DNA from: Branchiostoma floridae
Lineage: Eukaryota > Chordata > Leptocardii > Amphioxiformes > Branchiostomatidae
Direction of reading: 5' to 3'
NCBI RefSeq assembly: GCF_000003815.2
Contig: NC_049991.1
Span: 19,279,760-19,343,759, forward strand
Length of the DNA: 64,000 bases
Shown here: positions 46,685 to 55,030 of the stretch, one piece after another
How the letters are laid out: each line of letters opens with the position of its first letter
Position numbering within the stretch: the first letter of the stretch is position 1
Translations under genes and position numbers: made by a program
The notes under the pieces: generated by a model
Database searches by the model: none
Told to the model about the DNA's origin: nothing
What the model saw: only the letters and a program-made list of their open reading frames with translations

Positions 46685-48364
46685 GTTGAAAAGTCCAGAA
46701 ATCGAGATATTAAACCCCGCTGCAGTACCGTAACAGCCCGCCAGGGGACCCAAAATCTAATCGTTTCCAGGTGTTGACAAGACCTATTTACATAGTAAAT
46801 ATCAATACAATTGCAATCCATTCAGGCGTTCTAGAGTTATGCTGGTCTTCTACACACAAACGCTAAGCAAAATATAACCTTCTTGGCGAAGGTAATCTGT
46901 TTGTTATTTGTTAAGCCTTCCAGACCACTTAGATTTCATAATGAATGTAACTCATTTTGGCCAAACTTTTTTTTTTAATCAGCTGTAGGATTCTCATAGA
47001 ATGTCATCCATATAATCAAACATGGCCTTATGGTGTTCAATATCACTGGGATGGTCCTTACCTTGGCCCGTAGCGGGTAGCAGATGGCCATATAGCGGTC
47101 TAGGCTGACCACTGTGAGCGTGAGGACGCTAGTGGACACCACCACCGCCTGGACGTAAGGCAGCGTCTTACACAGCACCTGGCCGTACACGTAGCTCCTG
47201 TACACCTCCATACCCAGGTTGATGGGAACGCACAGGCAGATCACCAGCAGATCGCACACGGCGAGGTTCAGCATAAACGCGTTTGCCACCTGGAAGGAAG
47301 AACGTCAGTAAACAAGAAATCTCAAACGAAGTAATTAAAGTTACTCCGCATTTTCTCCAAGCAATGACTGTTTTTAAAGATAAGGTGCATACCTCCAAAT
47401 TTTCGACGGCTAACAGTCCATCTTGCTCACGAGAGAGCACGAGACTAGGTCGCTCTCCGTGAGCAAGATGGACTGTCGAAAATTTGGAGGTATGTACCTT
47501 ACCTTTAAAGACTGTCATTGCTTGAAGAAAATTTGGGGTAACTGTATTCATACGTGACTGATGAACCTCATAAATGAAGTAATTTTTGTGAAGTTCTTAC
47601 TGCCATAGCCCTGTCCATCACAGACGTTAGTGATTCTATCCTTCCCTTCTTCCTTTAATCAATCCAAGCTATTTCTCAGGAAGGAAGGAAGGTAAGAACA
47701 AACAAAGGAGGGAAGTGCCTCACAAATGAGGAAGAAAGATAGAAAGGGATGAAGTTAGGAAGGGCGGAGGAGAGGCAGGAAAGAAGGAAGGGAGGGTGGC
47801 TGGATGGAAGGAAGGAGGATGGAAAAGAAGGAGGAAGGAAAAAGAAGATAATGGATAGATGGATGGAAAGAAGAGAGTAATGAAATAAATGAAGAAGGAG
47901 GGCAGGAAAAGAGAAAGGAACAAGAAAGGAAAGAATGGAAGGAAGGAAAGAAAGGCAGTCGAGACCAGTAGCCGTTTGCTGTACCTAATCCATGCGTTGC
48001 GACTTCTACAGGAAAAGGAAGGAATGAAAAAGAGGAGGGGAGGAAGGATGGGAGAAGAGGAGGATTGAAAAAAGGAAGGGAGGCAGGAAGGAAGGGAGGA
48101 AATAAAGAAGGAAAGAAAAAAAGAAAGAAAGGAGGAAGAGATGGTAGGAAAGCAGTTAAGGCCAATAGATATTTGTCGTACCTTATCCATGCGTCGCTTC
48201 TTCTGCAGTAGCGCCAGCACCACCAGGTTGCCCGTGAAGCCGACCAGGAAGATGGCGGAGTACAGCACGATGAGCGCGATGCTGGTTGGTCGGGTGTAGG
48301 TGAAGAGGATGTCGGCCGCGGTGAGCTGGAGCCCCGCGGGCAGGTCGGGCCAGCTCCCGTTCAT
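35635..48364 (-). CDS. Rhodopsin-family (class A) peptide-type GPCR, five exons, 385 residues
   Basis: A seven-helix plasma-membrane receptor. Exons 48182-48364, 47062-47289, 46370-46522, 38699-38843 and 35635-36083 join in phase with GT-AG borders. Landmarks: N-glycosylation site Asn2-Gly-Ser; TM1 Asn46 in TGNLVV; TM2 Asp74 in NLAVCDLLV; disulphide pair Cys101/Cys185; DRY at 125-127 (SLDRYMAICYPL); TM4 Trp153; TM5 Pro210 and Tyr218; TM6 ALSWVPYF with Trp270/Pro272; TM7 NSAIDPICY (Asp312, Pro313, Tyr316). The YGQVLCK-LPYVQ-SVLTL pattern of TM3 and EIALKLW of loop 3 resemble orexin/NPFF/QRFP-group peptide receptors, by recall only. Oddities: Ser for Cys in the TM6 CWxP motif and DP for NP in TM7. 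Ligand unknown. Its introns total about 12 kb and are repeat-filled. Confidence 0.92.
36247..36310. repeat. (CA)n microsatellite in GPCR intron 4
   Basis: About 30 CA units; a CT-rich tract precedes it at 36120-36230. Confidence 0.95.
36370..36560. repeat. Degenerate 21-bp tandem repeat
   Basis: Variants of TCAAGAATTACGCTTCGTCT recur about every 21 bases for some eight units inside GPCR intron 4. Confidence 0.65.
36570..37465. other. GPCR intron 4 sequence without recognised content
   Basis: AT-rich; a plus-strand 109-codon ORF has no recognisable domain and is antisense to the gene. Confidence 0.4.
37474..37653. mobile_element. AATTGCACA-type MITE in GPCR intron 4
   Basis: TACAGGGGAAGTCATTTAAT mirrored by TTAACTGGCTTCTACTGTA; homologous to 32166-32358. 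Confidence 0.75.
37690..38430 (-). repeat. Tandem modules carrying copies of the GPCR exon 4 3' end and splice donor
   Basis: Exon-like segments at 37998-38035, 38224-38263 and 38352-38400 match 38699-38747. On the minus strand each reads TGGCGACGGGACACGGTCTT, then a C/A-AGGCCAAACGA stretch, then a donor-like GTTCGT. The first copy differs from exon 4 by one base over 38, the third by three over 49. Between them recur GTTCAAAACTCAAA, TCTCTGTTTTCAA and GCATACCATGACAAA blocks. Confidence 0.85.
38272..38317. repeat. (CAAA)n microsatellite
   Basis: About 11 uninterrupted AAAC units within the duplicated module region. Confidence 0.95.
38437..38690. repeat. GTAACGTAACG minisatellite at the exon 4 splice donor
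   Basis: About eight units of 25-30 bp, TTGGTTTCACGAACGTAACG followed by one to three TAACG words, ending about nine bases from the donor of exon 4. CGTTACG words on the transcript strand. Confidence 0.9.
38699..38843 (-). CDS. GPCR exon 4: TM5 and start of intracellular loop 3
   Basis: Forty-eight codons plus one base; acceptor TGTGTAG before 38843, donor CGAG|GTTCGT. Encodes WPSTALKKGY, the DLALFAVLLVLPLGTMCVTY helix, then REIALKLWRRDTVFQAKR. Its last 38-49 bases and donor are repeated three more times in the following intron. Confidence 0.9.
38850..40730. other. GPCR intron 3, part without recognised repeats
   Basis: No exon in phase with its neighbours and no known family recognised. 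TAGTAGAAGCCATA at 39511 is an isolated end of the AATTGCACA MITE. Confidence 0.35.
40846..41180 (+). repeat. SINE second-module fragment in GPCR intron 3
   Basis: ACCCGAGTCAGGGGTAGG, AGGAACCCCTTGCATCC, AATCTGCTAGGGCCGTCTTA; colinear with 14165-14460 and 11735-12000. Confidence 0.65.
41248..41437. mobile_element. TTCACCTTTATC/GGATAAAG-type MITE
   Basis: TTTCACCTTTATCTGCAGGG mirrored by TTACCCTACGGATAAAGG with internal ACCGTCCGTCGACTTGATAT. Relatives at 10655 and 55400. Confidence 0.7.
41438..41660. repeat. Composite tandem repeat, CACTAGCGTTAAGGAGAC units
   Basis: Four ~43-bp units (CACTAGCGTTA, GGAGAC, ATCT, GGCTTAAGAA) arranged as two pairs, each pair followed by a GCAGTG-AGCC block. Confidence 0.85.
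41670..43150. other. GPCR intron 3, unassigned stretch
   Basis: Short ORFs only; a C10 homopolymer at 41890-41899. Nothing recognised. Confidence 0.35.
43155..43479. mobile_element. GTACGG-rich element, copy 2
   Basis: TAAAGTTCAGGGC at the left and GGGTTGTACCCTAAGCTT at the right; TACGTGCAATTTGTCGGTAC; a G12 run at 43279-43291. Confidence 0.7.
43490..44335. other. GPCR intron 3, unassigned stretch
   Basis: No gene or family recognised. Confidence 0.3.
44343..44712. mobile_element. Foldback MITE with ~135-bp arms
   Basis: TTCAAATACAATTTAATCTC, GAGTGACATCCATTCTTCTTC (core GAGTGACATCCATTC) and GAACAATTCAATA on the left are mirrored at 44575-44700. The left end GAAGGTTAGACATCCAGTTAA, seen here as GGTTAGACATCCAGTTAA, links it to the 6555 family. 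Confidence 0.8.
44715..45975. other. GPCR intron 3, unassigned stretch
   Basis: (CTAGTT)n/(CTAGTC) words at 45460-45492. No gene recognised on either strand. Confidence 0.35.
45980..46290 (+). mobile_element. tRNA-headed SINE
   Basis: Box A TGGCGCAGCGGCAGCGTG, box B GAGATCGAATCC, then GCCCTTGGGAAAGGCACTTT, GGACGTTAAATGGGGGTC and GGTGCGGTGTG. It lies about 80 bases downstream (transcript sense) of the exon 3 donor, antisense to the gene. Confidence 0.85.
46370..46522 (-). CDS. GPCR exon 3: TM4 and extracellular loop 2
   Basis: Fifty-one codons, phase 0; acceptor TTCTTCAG before 46522, donor AAG|GTGGGT. Encodes the CVLATWAVSASIMLPIAIFS helix and ends DLVLCTEK, with the loop-2 Cys. Confidence 0.9.
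46578..46682. repeat. (GAT)n microsatellite
   Basis: Interrupted GATGAT/GGTGAT array in GPCR intron 2; its shadow is a false poly-His ORF. Confidence 0.95.
46788..46895 (+). repeat. Dispersed repeat fragment with AAAATATAACCTTCTTGGCG tail
   Basis: ATTGCAATCCATTCAGGCGT and TTCTAGAGTTATGCTG match 5300-5530 and 52137-52425. Confidence 0.5.
47062..47289 (-). CDS. GPCR exon 2: TM2-TM3 with DRY
   Basis: Seventy-six codons, phase 0 at both ends; acceptor CTTCCAG before 47289, donor AAG|GTAAGG. Encodes VANAFMLNLAVCDLLVICLC, extracellular loop 1, the TM3 Cys, and VSLDRYMAICYPLRAK. Confidence 0.93.
47339..47543. mobile_element. Long hairpin MITE in GPCR intron 1
   Basis: CAAGCAATGACTGT, ATACCTCCAAATTTTCGAC and AGTCCATCTTGCTCACG on the left are mirrored on the right, ending GTCATTGCTTG. 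The loop is about 25 bases near 47433-47458; arms exceed 80 bp. Confidence 0.85.
47678..48160. repeat. GGAA-rich purine tract filling GPCR intron 1
   Basis: GGAAGGAAAG-type repeats; on the transcript strand a long pyrimidine tract. Interrupted at 47954-48011 by a copy of the exon 1 end. Confidence 0.9.
47954..48011 (-). pseudogene. Degenerate copy of GPCR exon 1 3' end and splice donor
   Basis: On the minus strand CTGTAGAAGTCGCAACGCAT, then GGATTAGGTACAGC, aligns with the true exon end CTGCAGAAGAAGCGACGCAT, then GGATAAGGTACGAC (48152-48208). The match runs on into the intron (TATTGGCC/TACTGGTC, AACTGC/GACTGC). Two in-frame TAG codons show it is not coding. It lies 198 bases downstream of the original. 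Confidence 0.8.
48182..48364 (-). CDS. GPCR exon 1: N-terminus and TM1
   Basis: Sixty-one codons from ATG at 48364 to AAG|GTACGA. It encodes MNGSWPDLPAGLQ and then TM1 (LYSAIFLVGFTGNLVVLALL). Eight in-frame codons precede the ATG back to a good acceptor (CCCCCGACTCCAG ending at 48389). An upstream exon in the same phase is therefore possible, and the true N-terminus may be longer. Confidence 0.88.
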
Positions 48365-48475
48365 CCTGACAGCTCGCTTCGGCACCCACTGGAGTCGGGG
48401 GTAGGAAAGGTAAAGATGAGTCCTTTTTTAGGCTAGCTGCAGACGCAATTTTGTTTTCTGTTTGCTTTTGGACAG

Positions 48476-48620
48476 CCTAGGACAATGTGGCACTGGAAGG
48501 TAAAGGTAGTCTTTTACCTCTCCGACCAAAGTCAGGTACCCATTTTTGCACCTGGGTAAAGTGATGAAGGTCGCTTACAGTCTTCTGAGTGGGGGTGTTT
48601 TTCTGACTGTGTTCATTGCC
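48476..48620 (-). repeat. SINE 3'-region fragment
   Basis: ACAATGTGGCACTG, CAGGTACCCATTTTTGCACC and TGGGTAAAGTGA resemble the minus-strand SINE at 50587-50816. Confidence 0.5.
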
Positions 48621-48624
48621 ACTT

Positions 48625-49355
48625 GACAGCCGCGTAAAGGAGCAAAGCGCCGCAAAAAGGCGAGGCAGGGTCACGAATTCGGTTGATGATAAGAGTTCCA
48701 AATCACGCTACTTTGTGTTCAACGACTGGGGCTTTATTTTTCATCTGATTCGCATTTGCATGTTTATTGAGGAACAGGAAGAAAGCAACGTGCGCTCATA
48801 TCGTCGTCTAAATTTATTACGCACTAATCACATTACACAAAAATAGAATCAACATAAAGATACGATATAAAGGGAACTACAATGAATCAACACGAACCAG
48901 GTGCAGAATACATATCTTTAAATGTCTACATGTAAGATCGGTGTGTGAATTTAACGACATCGACAACGACATTGCAATTGGATCTGTGCGAACTTTGCAT
49001 AATTTGTAAAATAAACGGTATTCAGAGGTTCTACTGTTTGATGCTGGCCCTGTAATGTTGGTTTAACGAATAGACTCTGAGATTGAAAGATTAATTGATC
49101 GAAAGCGTAGTGAAGCTACCGAAGACCCGAAGACAGACGATGTTGATGGATACAACTGAGACAAAACTGGGACAGGGAAAGTACATCGCACTGGTATCAG
49201 CATCATCACTGCTCATGATGAGGCTGTGGCTTGGACACATCATGAGAAGGTCGAGGCTGCACCTAGATATCTACCCAGGCCGGCACTTAACTAGATTTCG
49301 TGGGAAGTAATAGGGTGGGCAATATATAACGGCTGATTGCCACAACGGCATGCGG
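48625..49355. other. Unassigned interval upstream of GPCR exon 1
   Basis: A plus-strand stretch at 49180-49270 ends Leu-Gly-His-Ile-Met-Arg-Arg, reminiscent of a LINE ORF2 C-terminus, but it is too short to rely on. An upstream GPCR exon or promoter could lie here; none can be identified. Confidence 0.3.
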
Positions 49356-49359
49356 CTGG

Positions 49360-49552
49360 TACTGTAAATGCAGAAATGTTCGCGGTGGTTTTCGCCGCTT
49401 CAACGCAAACTCAAACCACCGCGAACATTTTTCCACTACAGTATGTGACTAGTCTTTGTTGTACCGCGAACATTAAACCATTCACCGTACTCCATTTTCC
49501 CGCTACGACGAAAATAAATTTACGGGAACTTTACAGAATGTATTTACAGTAT
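49360..49552. mobile_element. CCGCGAA-rich palindromic MITE, copy 4
   Basis: TACTGTAAATGCAG to GTATTTACAGTA with TTCGCGG/CCGCGAA words; TTTTCCCGC at 49495-49503. Confidence 0.8.
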
Positions 49553-49554
49553 AT

Positions 49555-50580
49555 ATACATATATGGTAGGTTGTCCCATCGCCCTTTTGGTACCGTGGGG
49601 CAGTGGGTAGGGAAGGGTATTGGAAGGCGGAGCCCATTACTCTCCTTCCTCCTACCGCCTTTTAAATCCCCAGCCAAAGTGAGACAGTCATACTTATATC
49701 TGAGCGGTGTGGGGGAAAGTCGTGTTAAGTGCCTTCCACAATGACAAACCGACTACCAGGGAATCAAAATCAAGACCTCCAATCTCATGCCCGCTAGCCG
49801 CTTGCCCAGTCGACGATACCAATGAATATAAAAGACACAACTCGGCCACGCAAACCAAATTGCACCACTTCCCAGATCCATAATGGAATAAAATCAATAT
49901 TTTGCCACATCTTCTCGCCTGCCCTTTTCGAGAGATGTGTGGAGAATGTCGGTTCATTATCTAACATCAAAGTGGGGCATCGGTATTACAGATCGACTGG
50001 AGGGCTTACTTCGCAACTTTGGTCCAGAAATGCGAAAATCATTTAACCTTGCAGCCTTCCTAGTCGGTTTATATTCGCTCCAAAGATTGCTCCCTAAGTG
50101 CTATATACATATACATGTAGTATAGCTTTCGGCCGGAGGGCGATCCGACCCGCGGGAGGGCTGATACCTCGGTTGATACATCGCGTGTTATATTTAATTC
50201 ATGTCATACCCAGGCTAGAAAACACGGAATCAATTGCAAAACTAGTCATAAAAGGGATAAAATTTCACACATTGTTTCAACCTGCGCCAACGACTTTATG
50301 CTTTAAGAACATCTATTTTAGAAAAAATCGAACAAAAGAACTCCGTGCGTGAAGTGCGTTCTATTTAATCGATGGAAGCCTGTGTGATACGGAAAGTTAT
50401 CACTGGGTAGGTATCGAACGTTATCGCGAACTAGGTATGACATAATTCTTCACGTTTCACTTGGTGCTATGTCCATCCATTGTCTGATAGTGCCCTTCCT
50501 CCTTTTCCGTTGCCATGACCCATCTTTCGTCTTTCCGGGGCCATTCGACGCTTTGTTTTTTTCTATTTTGTTATGGACAG
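49555..50580. other. Unassigned interval with a repeat shared with 55940-56000
   Basis: GTATTGGAAGGCGGAGCCC at 49619 is inverted at about 55970-55992 (GGGCTCCGCCTCCCAATAC). No gene recognised. Confidence 0.35.
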
Positions 50581-50586
50581 ACGAGG

Positions 50587-50816
50587 ACAATGTGGCACTG
50601 CACTCAAGTTAGTAACTTATATCAACAGTGCCACATACACAGAACTGACAGTAGGGAAGTTGTGTGTCAGGTACTCATGTTTACACCTGGGTGAAGTTAG
50701 GAAGCTCGTGTAAAACGCCTTTCCCAAGGGTACAGTGTCGGTGGCACGGCGAGTATCGAACTCGGGACCTCTAGATCCCGAGCCAAACGCTCCACCAGTT
50801 ACGCCACAACCAACGC
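50587..50816 (-). mobile_element. tRNA-headed SINE, minus strand
   Basis: Read on the minus strand: tRNA-like head with box B GAGTTCGATACTC, then CCTTGGGAAAGGCG, CGAGCTTCCTAACTTCACCC, and a 3' part ending GCAGTGCCACATTG. Confidence 0.75.
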
Positions 50817-51056
50817 CATTGAAGAAGGACCAGGGATTTCCAAGGACGCCCTGACTACGTTATGCCAGATCCCCTCGGCACGCCAAGGACAAGTTTTACA
50901 TTTCTTTCCACGTTCCTTTAAACTGCAACGCTAGCCAACAATTAGGGAAAAGAGTACGCAGCACCCGACTTGCCTTGACCTGTACTTTGCCTTTCATCTT
51001 TCTGCCCACGTCCCTGTAAAACCTTGGCAAGGTCACATTTCCAATGCCGGGCTCAG

Positions 51057-51167
51057 TAGCCTGGTATCCTGCCGTAATATAGCTCCCGAGGTCACTTCTC
51101 TCCTCTTCGTAATTGCGAAGAGGAGAGAAGAGACTCGGGAGCTATATTACGGCTGGATACCAGGCTA
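51057..51167. mobile_element. Palindromic MITE with 8-bp target duplication
   Basis: TAGCCTGGTATCC and GGATACCAGGCTA ends; arms meet at TCTTCGTAATTGCGAAGA. GGGCTCAG at 51049-51056 and GGGCTCGG at 51168-51175 form a duplication with one mismatch. Ends related to 2623-2738. Confidence 0.8.
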
Positions 51168-51289
51168 GGGCTCGGCCGGGATGTTTAAAGAAATGAAACA
51201 TTAAAATGTATGCCTAGAAATATACACAAGACATGCCCATGAATTGTACGTTGACATGTCTTTTATAACATTTTATGTTTGGTACGTTT

Positions 51290-51455
51290 TGTGTTTTTGT
51301 TGTCTTCTATATCGTACTTTTCTCTCCCGAAAGCTGCACGGCCGGGCCCCGGTTTGGAAGTGTGACCTAAGTCTAAGGCCAACATCATATTGCTACAAAG
51401 GGGCCCGGCCGGGCAGTTTCGGGGTACGAAAAGTGCGATATAGAAAACAACTTTC
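51290..51455. mobile_element. Palindrome with GGCCGGGCCCC ends
   Basis: TCTTCTATATCGTACTTTTC and GCACGGCCGGGCCCCGG are mirrored by GGGGCCCGGCCGGGCAG and GAAAAGTGCGATATAGAAAA. Confidence 0.75.
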
Positions 51456-51479
51456 ACTTCTGCAACTATAGTCATGGGC

Positions 51480-52010
51480 TCAAGGCTACCTCCCTAGTGT
51501 CCCTTCTACAAGTATAATTATTCGGCTACAACACAACATATTAATGATATTTGCCTTTTTTGGTCTATCTGACCATCCCCTAAGAGAAGAAAAAAATCTC
51601 TCTTTTTCTTGAAATCAGGCGAGAGTTAATGAGCGCGCTGATGTCATCCATATTTTACTTGCTGTGGCCTTACCCACCAAAACAAATCAGACATATCGGA
51701 CCTACAATCTGAGCCATAGTTCCCAGCTAGTTAAAGCACTTCTTGTGCAGCCGAAGAATAACTGCTGCGACAGTTTGGCCCCCCTCTCTAATCCCACGTT
51801 ATGGTAGATGAGTCTTCAGTGCCCGGCCATTTGGCACGGTCGGCCTTTGAACGTCGGCTCCGTGACGAATGCATCCTGCCCCACGGCCTGCTTGTCGGCT
51901 GGATGCAAGGCAATAGCTCCAAATCCTCCCGGGCCGAGAAGCAATAATCACCGGATGAGTAATTTGCGCTCGCGAAGACGTGACGGTATGATTACCCCTA
52001 GGCACTTCCC
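51480..52010. other. Unassigned interval
   Basis: No gene or repeat family recognised. Confidence 0.3.
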
Positions 52011-52014
52011 ATAG

Positions 52015-53110
52015 CCGTGTTTGGAGGTTCAAGCTGTGTACACTTGTTTGGGTACACTTGTTTTAATCGGGATGTTTACGAGATCGAAAAATGGTAAGTG
52101 TATACACGTGCACAGCAAAATACATGCAAAAGCAAGGGGGCCCAAACATACATCACAAGCTATCTGCCACCATAAAATCAAGACTATAGCATGTCCAGGT
52201 CAAAGTATACAAAAAATCGAGGTTTTGCTGCAGTACCAACATCACACACCAGGGGGCAGGGGGCAAAATCAACCCTTACCTTTGTCTTCCCAACACATAC
52301 CCACCTACCGAATGTAATTACAATCCATCCAGAGGTTCTAAAGTTTTGCTGACCACAAATATGCGGACACACAGACAGACAGACACACCAAAAAACTATA
52401 CCTCCATTTTTCATGGAGGTAATGACGCTGTCCCATAGAGTCAAATAGACATACCAGTCGTGTTTGGAGAGACTATCATACGCATCAAAATACATGCCAA
52501 AAATTACGCTGTCCAATGGAGTTCAACCAGTCGTGTTTGGCGGTTCACACTGCGTGCACTTGTTTGGGTACATTTGTTTTAATCCGGATGTTTGCGAGAC
52601 CGACAAATAATAAGTGTACTCTCTACGCATCAACATGCATGCAAAAATTACGCCGTCTCATAGAGTACAACGAGTAGTGTTTGGAGATTCAAGCTGCGTG
52701 CACTTGTTTGGGTACATTTAATCCGGATGTTTGCGAGATCGAAAAGTGTATACAGATCAACATGCATGCAAAAATTACGCCGTCTCATAGAGTACAACGA
52801 GTAGTGTTGAGAGGTTTAAGCTGCGAGAAGAGTCATGCAGTGAGTACATTGTTTTCAACAGGGATGTTTGCGAGATCGAAAAGTGTATACACATCAACAT
52901 GCATGCAAAAATTACGCCTTCCCATAGAGTACAACCAGTATAGTGTTGAGAGGTTTAAGCTGCGAGAAGAGCCATGCAGTGAGTACATTGTTTTCAACCG
53001 GGATCTTTGCGAGATCGAAAAATAAAAATGTATGCATCAAAATACTTGCAAAAATTACGCCGTCCCATAGCGTAAAACCAGTCGTGTTGACAGGTTCAAG
53101 CTGCGTGAAC
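52015..53110. repeat. Tandem array of ~132-bp units
   Basis: About six units share GGTTCAAGCTGCG, GATGTTTGCGAGATCGAAAA, ATGCATGCAAAAATTACGCC and CCATAGAGTACAACCAGT. The first unit is split by the dispersed repeat at 52137-52425. The ORFs at 52681-53236 follow from the period being near a multiple of three. Confidence 0.85.
52137..52425 (+). mobile_element. Dispersed repeat inserted in the 132-bp array
   Basis: AGCTATCTGCCACCAT, TCAACCCTTACCTTTGTCTT, CATACCCACCTACC, AATCCATCCAGAGGTTCT and ACAGACAGACAGACAC; same family as 5300-5530. Confidence 0.6.
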
Positions 53111-53389
53111 CCCGGTTATGCACTGGTTACATATTTCAGACTTAGCGGCACAACTGAATCAAGATCCCTTCTCTTTCTGAGAAGTACAATGAGCTCCTTT
53201 GAAAGTCCGCAGCATTGGTCTCCAATGGCTCGTTAGCGTTTGAGGACTGCAGGTCTAGCAGGTTTTGCCAGAAGCACTGAAGAATTGATTATATCATTAC
53301 CCAAGCATTATTCCAGGGCCAATCTTGCAAGAAAATAGTTCAAAGCGCGTGAGGTACAGTCCAGTCAGAATTAGTCATACATAAGGACC

Positions 53390-54205
53390 AACTGGCCATT
53401 GACATACAGTAAAACCTATAGTAGTGACCACATCTACATAAGGACCACCTGACCATTGTCATACAGTCAAACCTGTACTAGTGACCACCTCTACATAAGG
53501 ACCACCTGGTCATTGACATACAGTCAAACCTGTACTAGTGACCACTTCTACATAAGGACCACCTGGCCATTGATATACAGTCAAACCTGTACTAGTGACC
53601 ACCTGTACATAAGGACCACCTGGCCATTGATATACAGTCAAACCTGTACTAGTGACCACTTTTACATAAGGACCACCTGGCCATTGATATACAGTCAAAC
53701 ATGTTCTAGTGACCACCTCTACATAAGGACCACCTGGCCATTGATATACAGTCAAACCTGTACTAGTGACCACCCCTACATAAGGACCACCTGGCCATTG
53801 ATATACAGTCAAACCTGTACCAGTGACCACCTGTACATAAGGACCACCTGGTCATTGACATACAGTCAAATCTGTACAAGTATCCACCTGTACATAAGGA
53901 CCACCTGGTCATTGTCATACAGTCAAACCTGTACAAGTGTCCACCTGTACATAAGGACCACCTGACCATTTTCATACAGTCAAACCTGTTCTAGTGACCA
54001 CCTCTACATAAGGACCACCTGGTCATTGACATACAGTCAAACCTGTTCTAGTGACCACCTCTACATAAGGACCACCTGGTCATTGTCATACAGTCAAACC
54101 TGTTCTAGTGACCACCTCTACATAAGGACCACCCGGCCACTGATATATAGTCAAAACTATACAAGTGACCACCTCTGCACAAGGACCACCTGGTCACTGT
54201 TGCCA
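53390..54205. repeat. 57-bp minisatellite, 14 units
   Basis: The AGTCAAACC start recurs at 53465, 53522, 53579 and so on to 54149, with a variant at 53408, exactly every 57 bases. The unit has no stop in one plus frame and in minus frames, so 19-residue repeat ORFs (YSQTCTSDHLYIRTTWPLI) appear on both strands. No start context, signal or splice evidence supports a protein. TACAGTCAAACCTG also begins the sequence at 60925, resembling pogo/Tigger-type ends. Confidence 0.95.
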
Positions 54206-54583
54206 TTTTCTGTAAATCCTTAGGTAATTTTCCCTATTCAAGAATTCTACTTAATAAAACTGTCCACTGCAACAATTTCCTCCATGTCCCCTGGGTAGTC
54301 ATTATAGACAGGTTTCCATATTTACATGTAAACTCTTTTCCCTAGGTCTTCCTTTTCAGGTCAAACATTGTCATGAATAAAGAAAAAATTCAACCTTTCT
54401 GTGATATTTAAACCAGCATCTCACTAATGAATTCCCAGAACACACAACATGTAGCAGAGCAGGGCGCATGCAATTGCTCCGTACGAGCATTGTACCACCG
54501 TGGCGGTTATATCAAATTACATGACTGTATTTTTATTCTGTTCATAAGGCTCTACCGCTGAAACAACGGGTGGTATTACAAGT

Positions 54584-54930
54584 AGGGGTGGGTACGGTGT
54601 ACCGGTACAAAACCGGTTTTTCTTATTGGACCGGTCCAGAAAAAAACGGACTTGAAAAAAAATAGGTGAACCAGATGTTGGACCTATTTGAAAATGAACA
54701 GATTATTTTATCAGGCATTCGCACGTTTTTACACGGGCTTACTAGTCGAGGAAAATAACAAGAGTGAAGTAGAGTAGAATCTATAGTCATTTCTACTACG
54801 TTTTACAGCCAATAGTACAGTGGCAGTTAACCTTGTAGGATTTAAAAACGCCAGTGGGAGTTGAATACTCCACAAAACAGTTTTTGTTGCGAAATTGACC
54901 ATTTTTTTAGTACCGTCCATTCACAAGTAC
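54584..54930. mobile_element. hAT-like element, second copy, cut by assembly gap
   Basis: AGGGGTGGGTACGGTGTACC at the left; CAGATGTTGGACC, AATAACAAGAGTGAAG and TTTTACAGCCAATAGTACAG match 27219-27470. The right end is lost in the N run. Confidence 0.6.
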
Positions 54931-55030
54931 NNNNNNNNNNNNNNNNNNNNNNNNNNNNNNNNNNNNNNNNNNNNNNNNNNNNNNNNNNNNNNNNNNNNNN
55001 NNNNNNNNNNNNNNNNNNNNNNNNNNNNNN
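54931..55030. other. Assembly gap (100 N)
   Basis: Exactly 100 N, the usual placeholder for a gap of unknown size. Confidence 1.

Noticed and set aside
46498-46821. Poly-His ORF on the minus strand
   Set aside because: Translation of the GAT/ATC microsatellite in the GPCR intron.
47720-48385. 221-codon minus-strand ORF as a single exon
   Set aside because: Only the first part is the GPCR exon; past the donor at 48181 it reads through the pyrimidine-rich intron and the decayed exon copy. Its apparent start is a GTG; the ATG is at 48364.
49095-49310. LINE ORF2 fragment ending LGHIMRRSR
   Set aside because: Only a short reminiscent motif, and the frame has no other LINE features.
53456-53965. 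169-codon plus-strand ORF of 19-residue repeats
   Set aside because: Follows from the 57-bp satellite period. Equivalent ORFs exist on the opposite strand, and there is no signal, splice or codon evidence.
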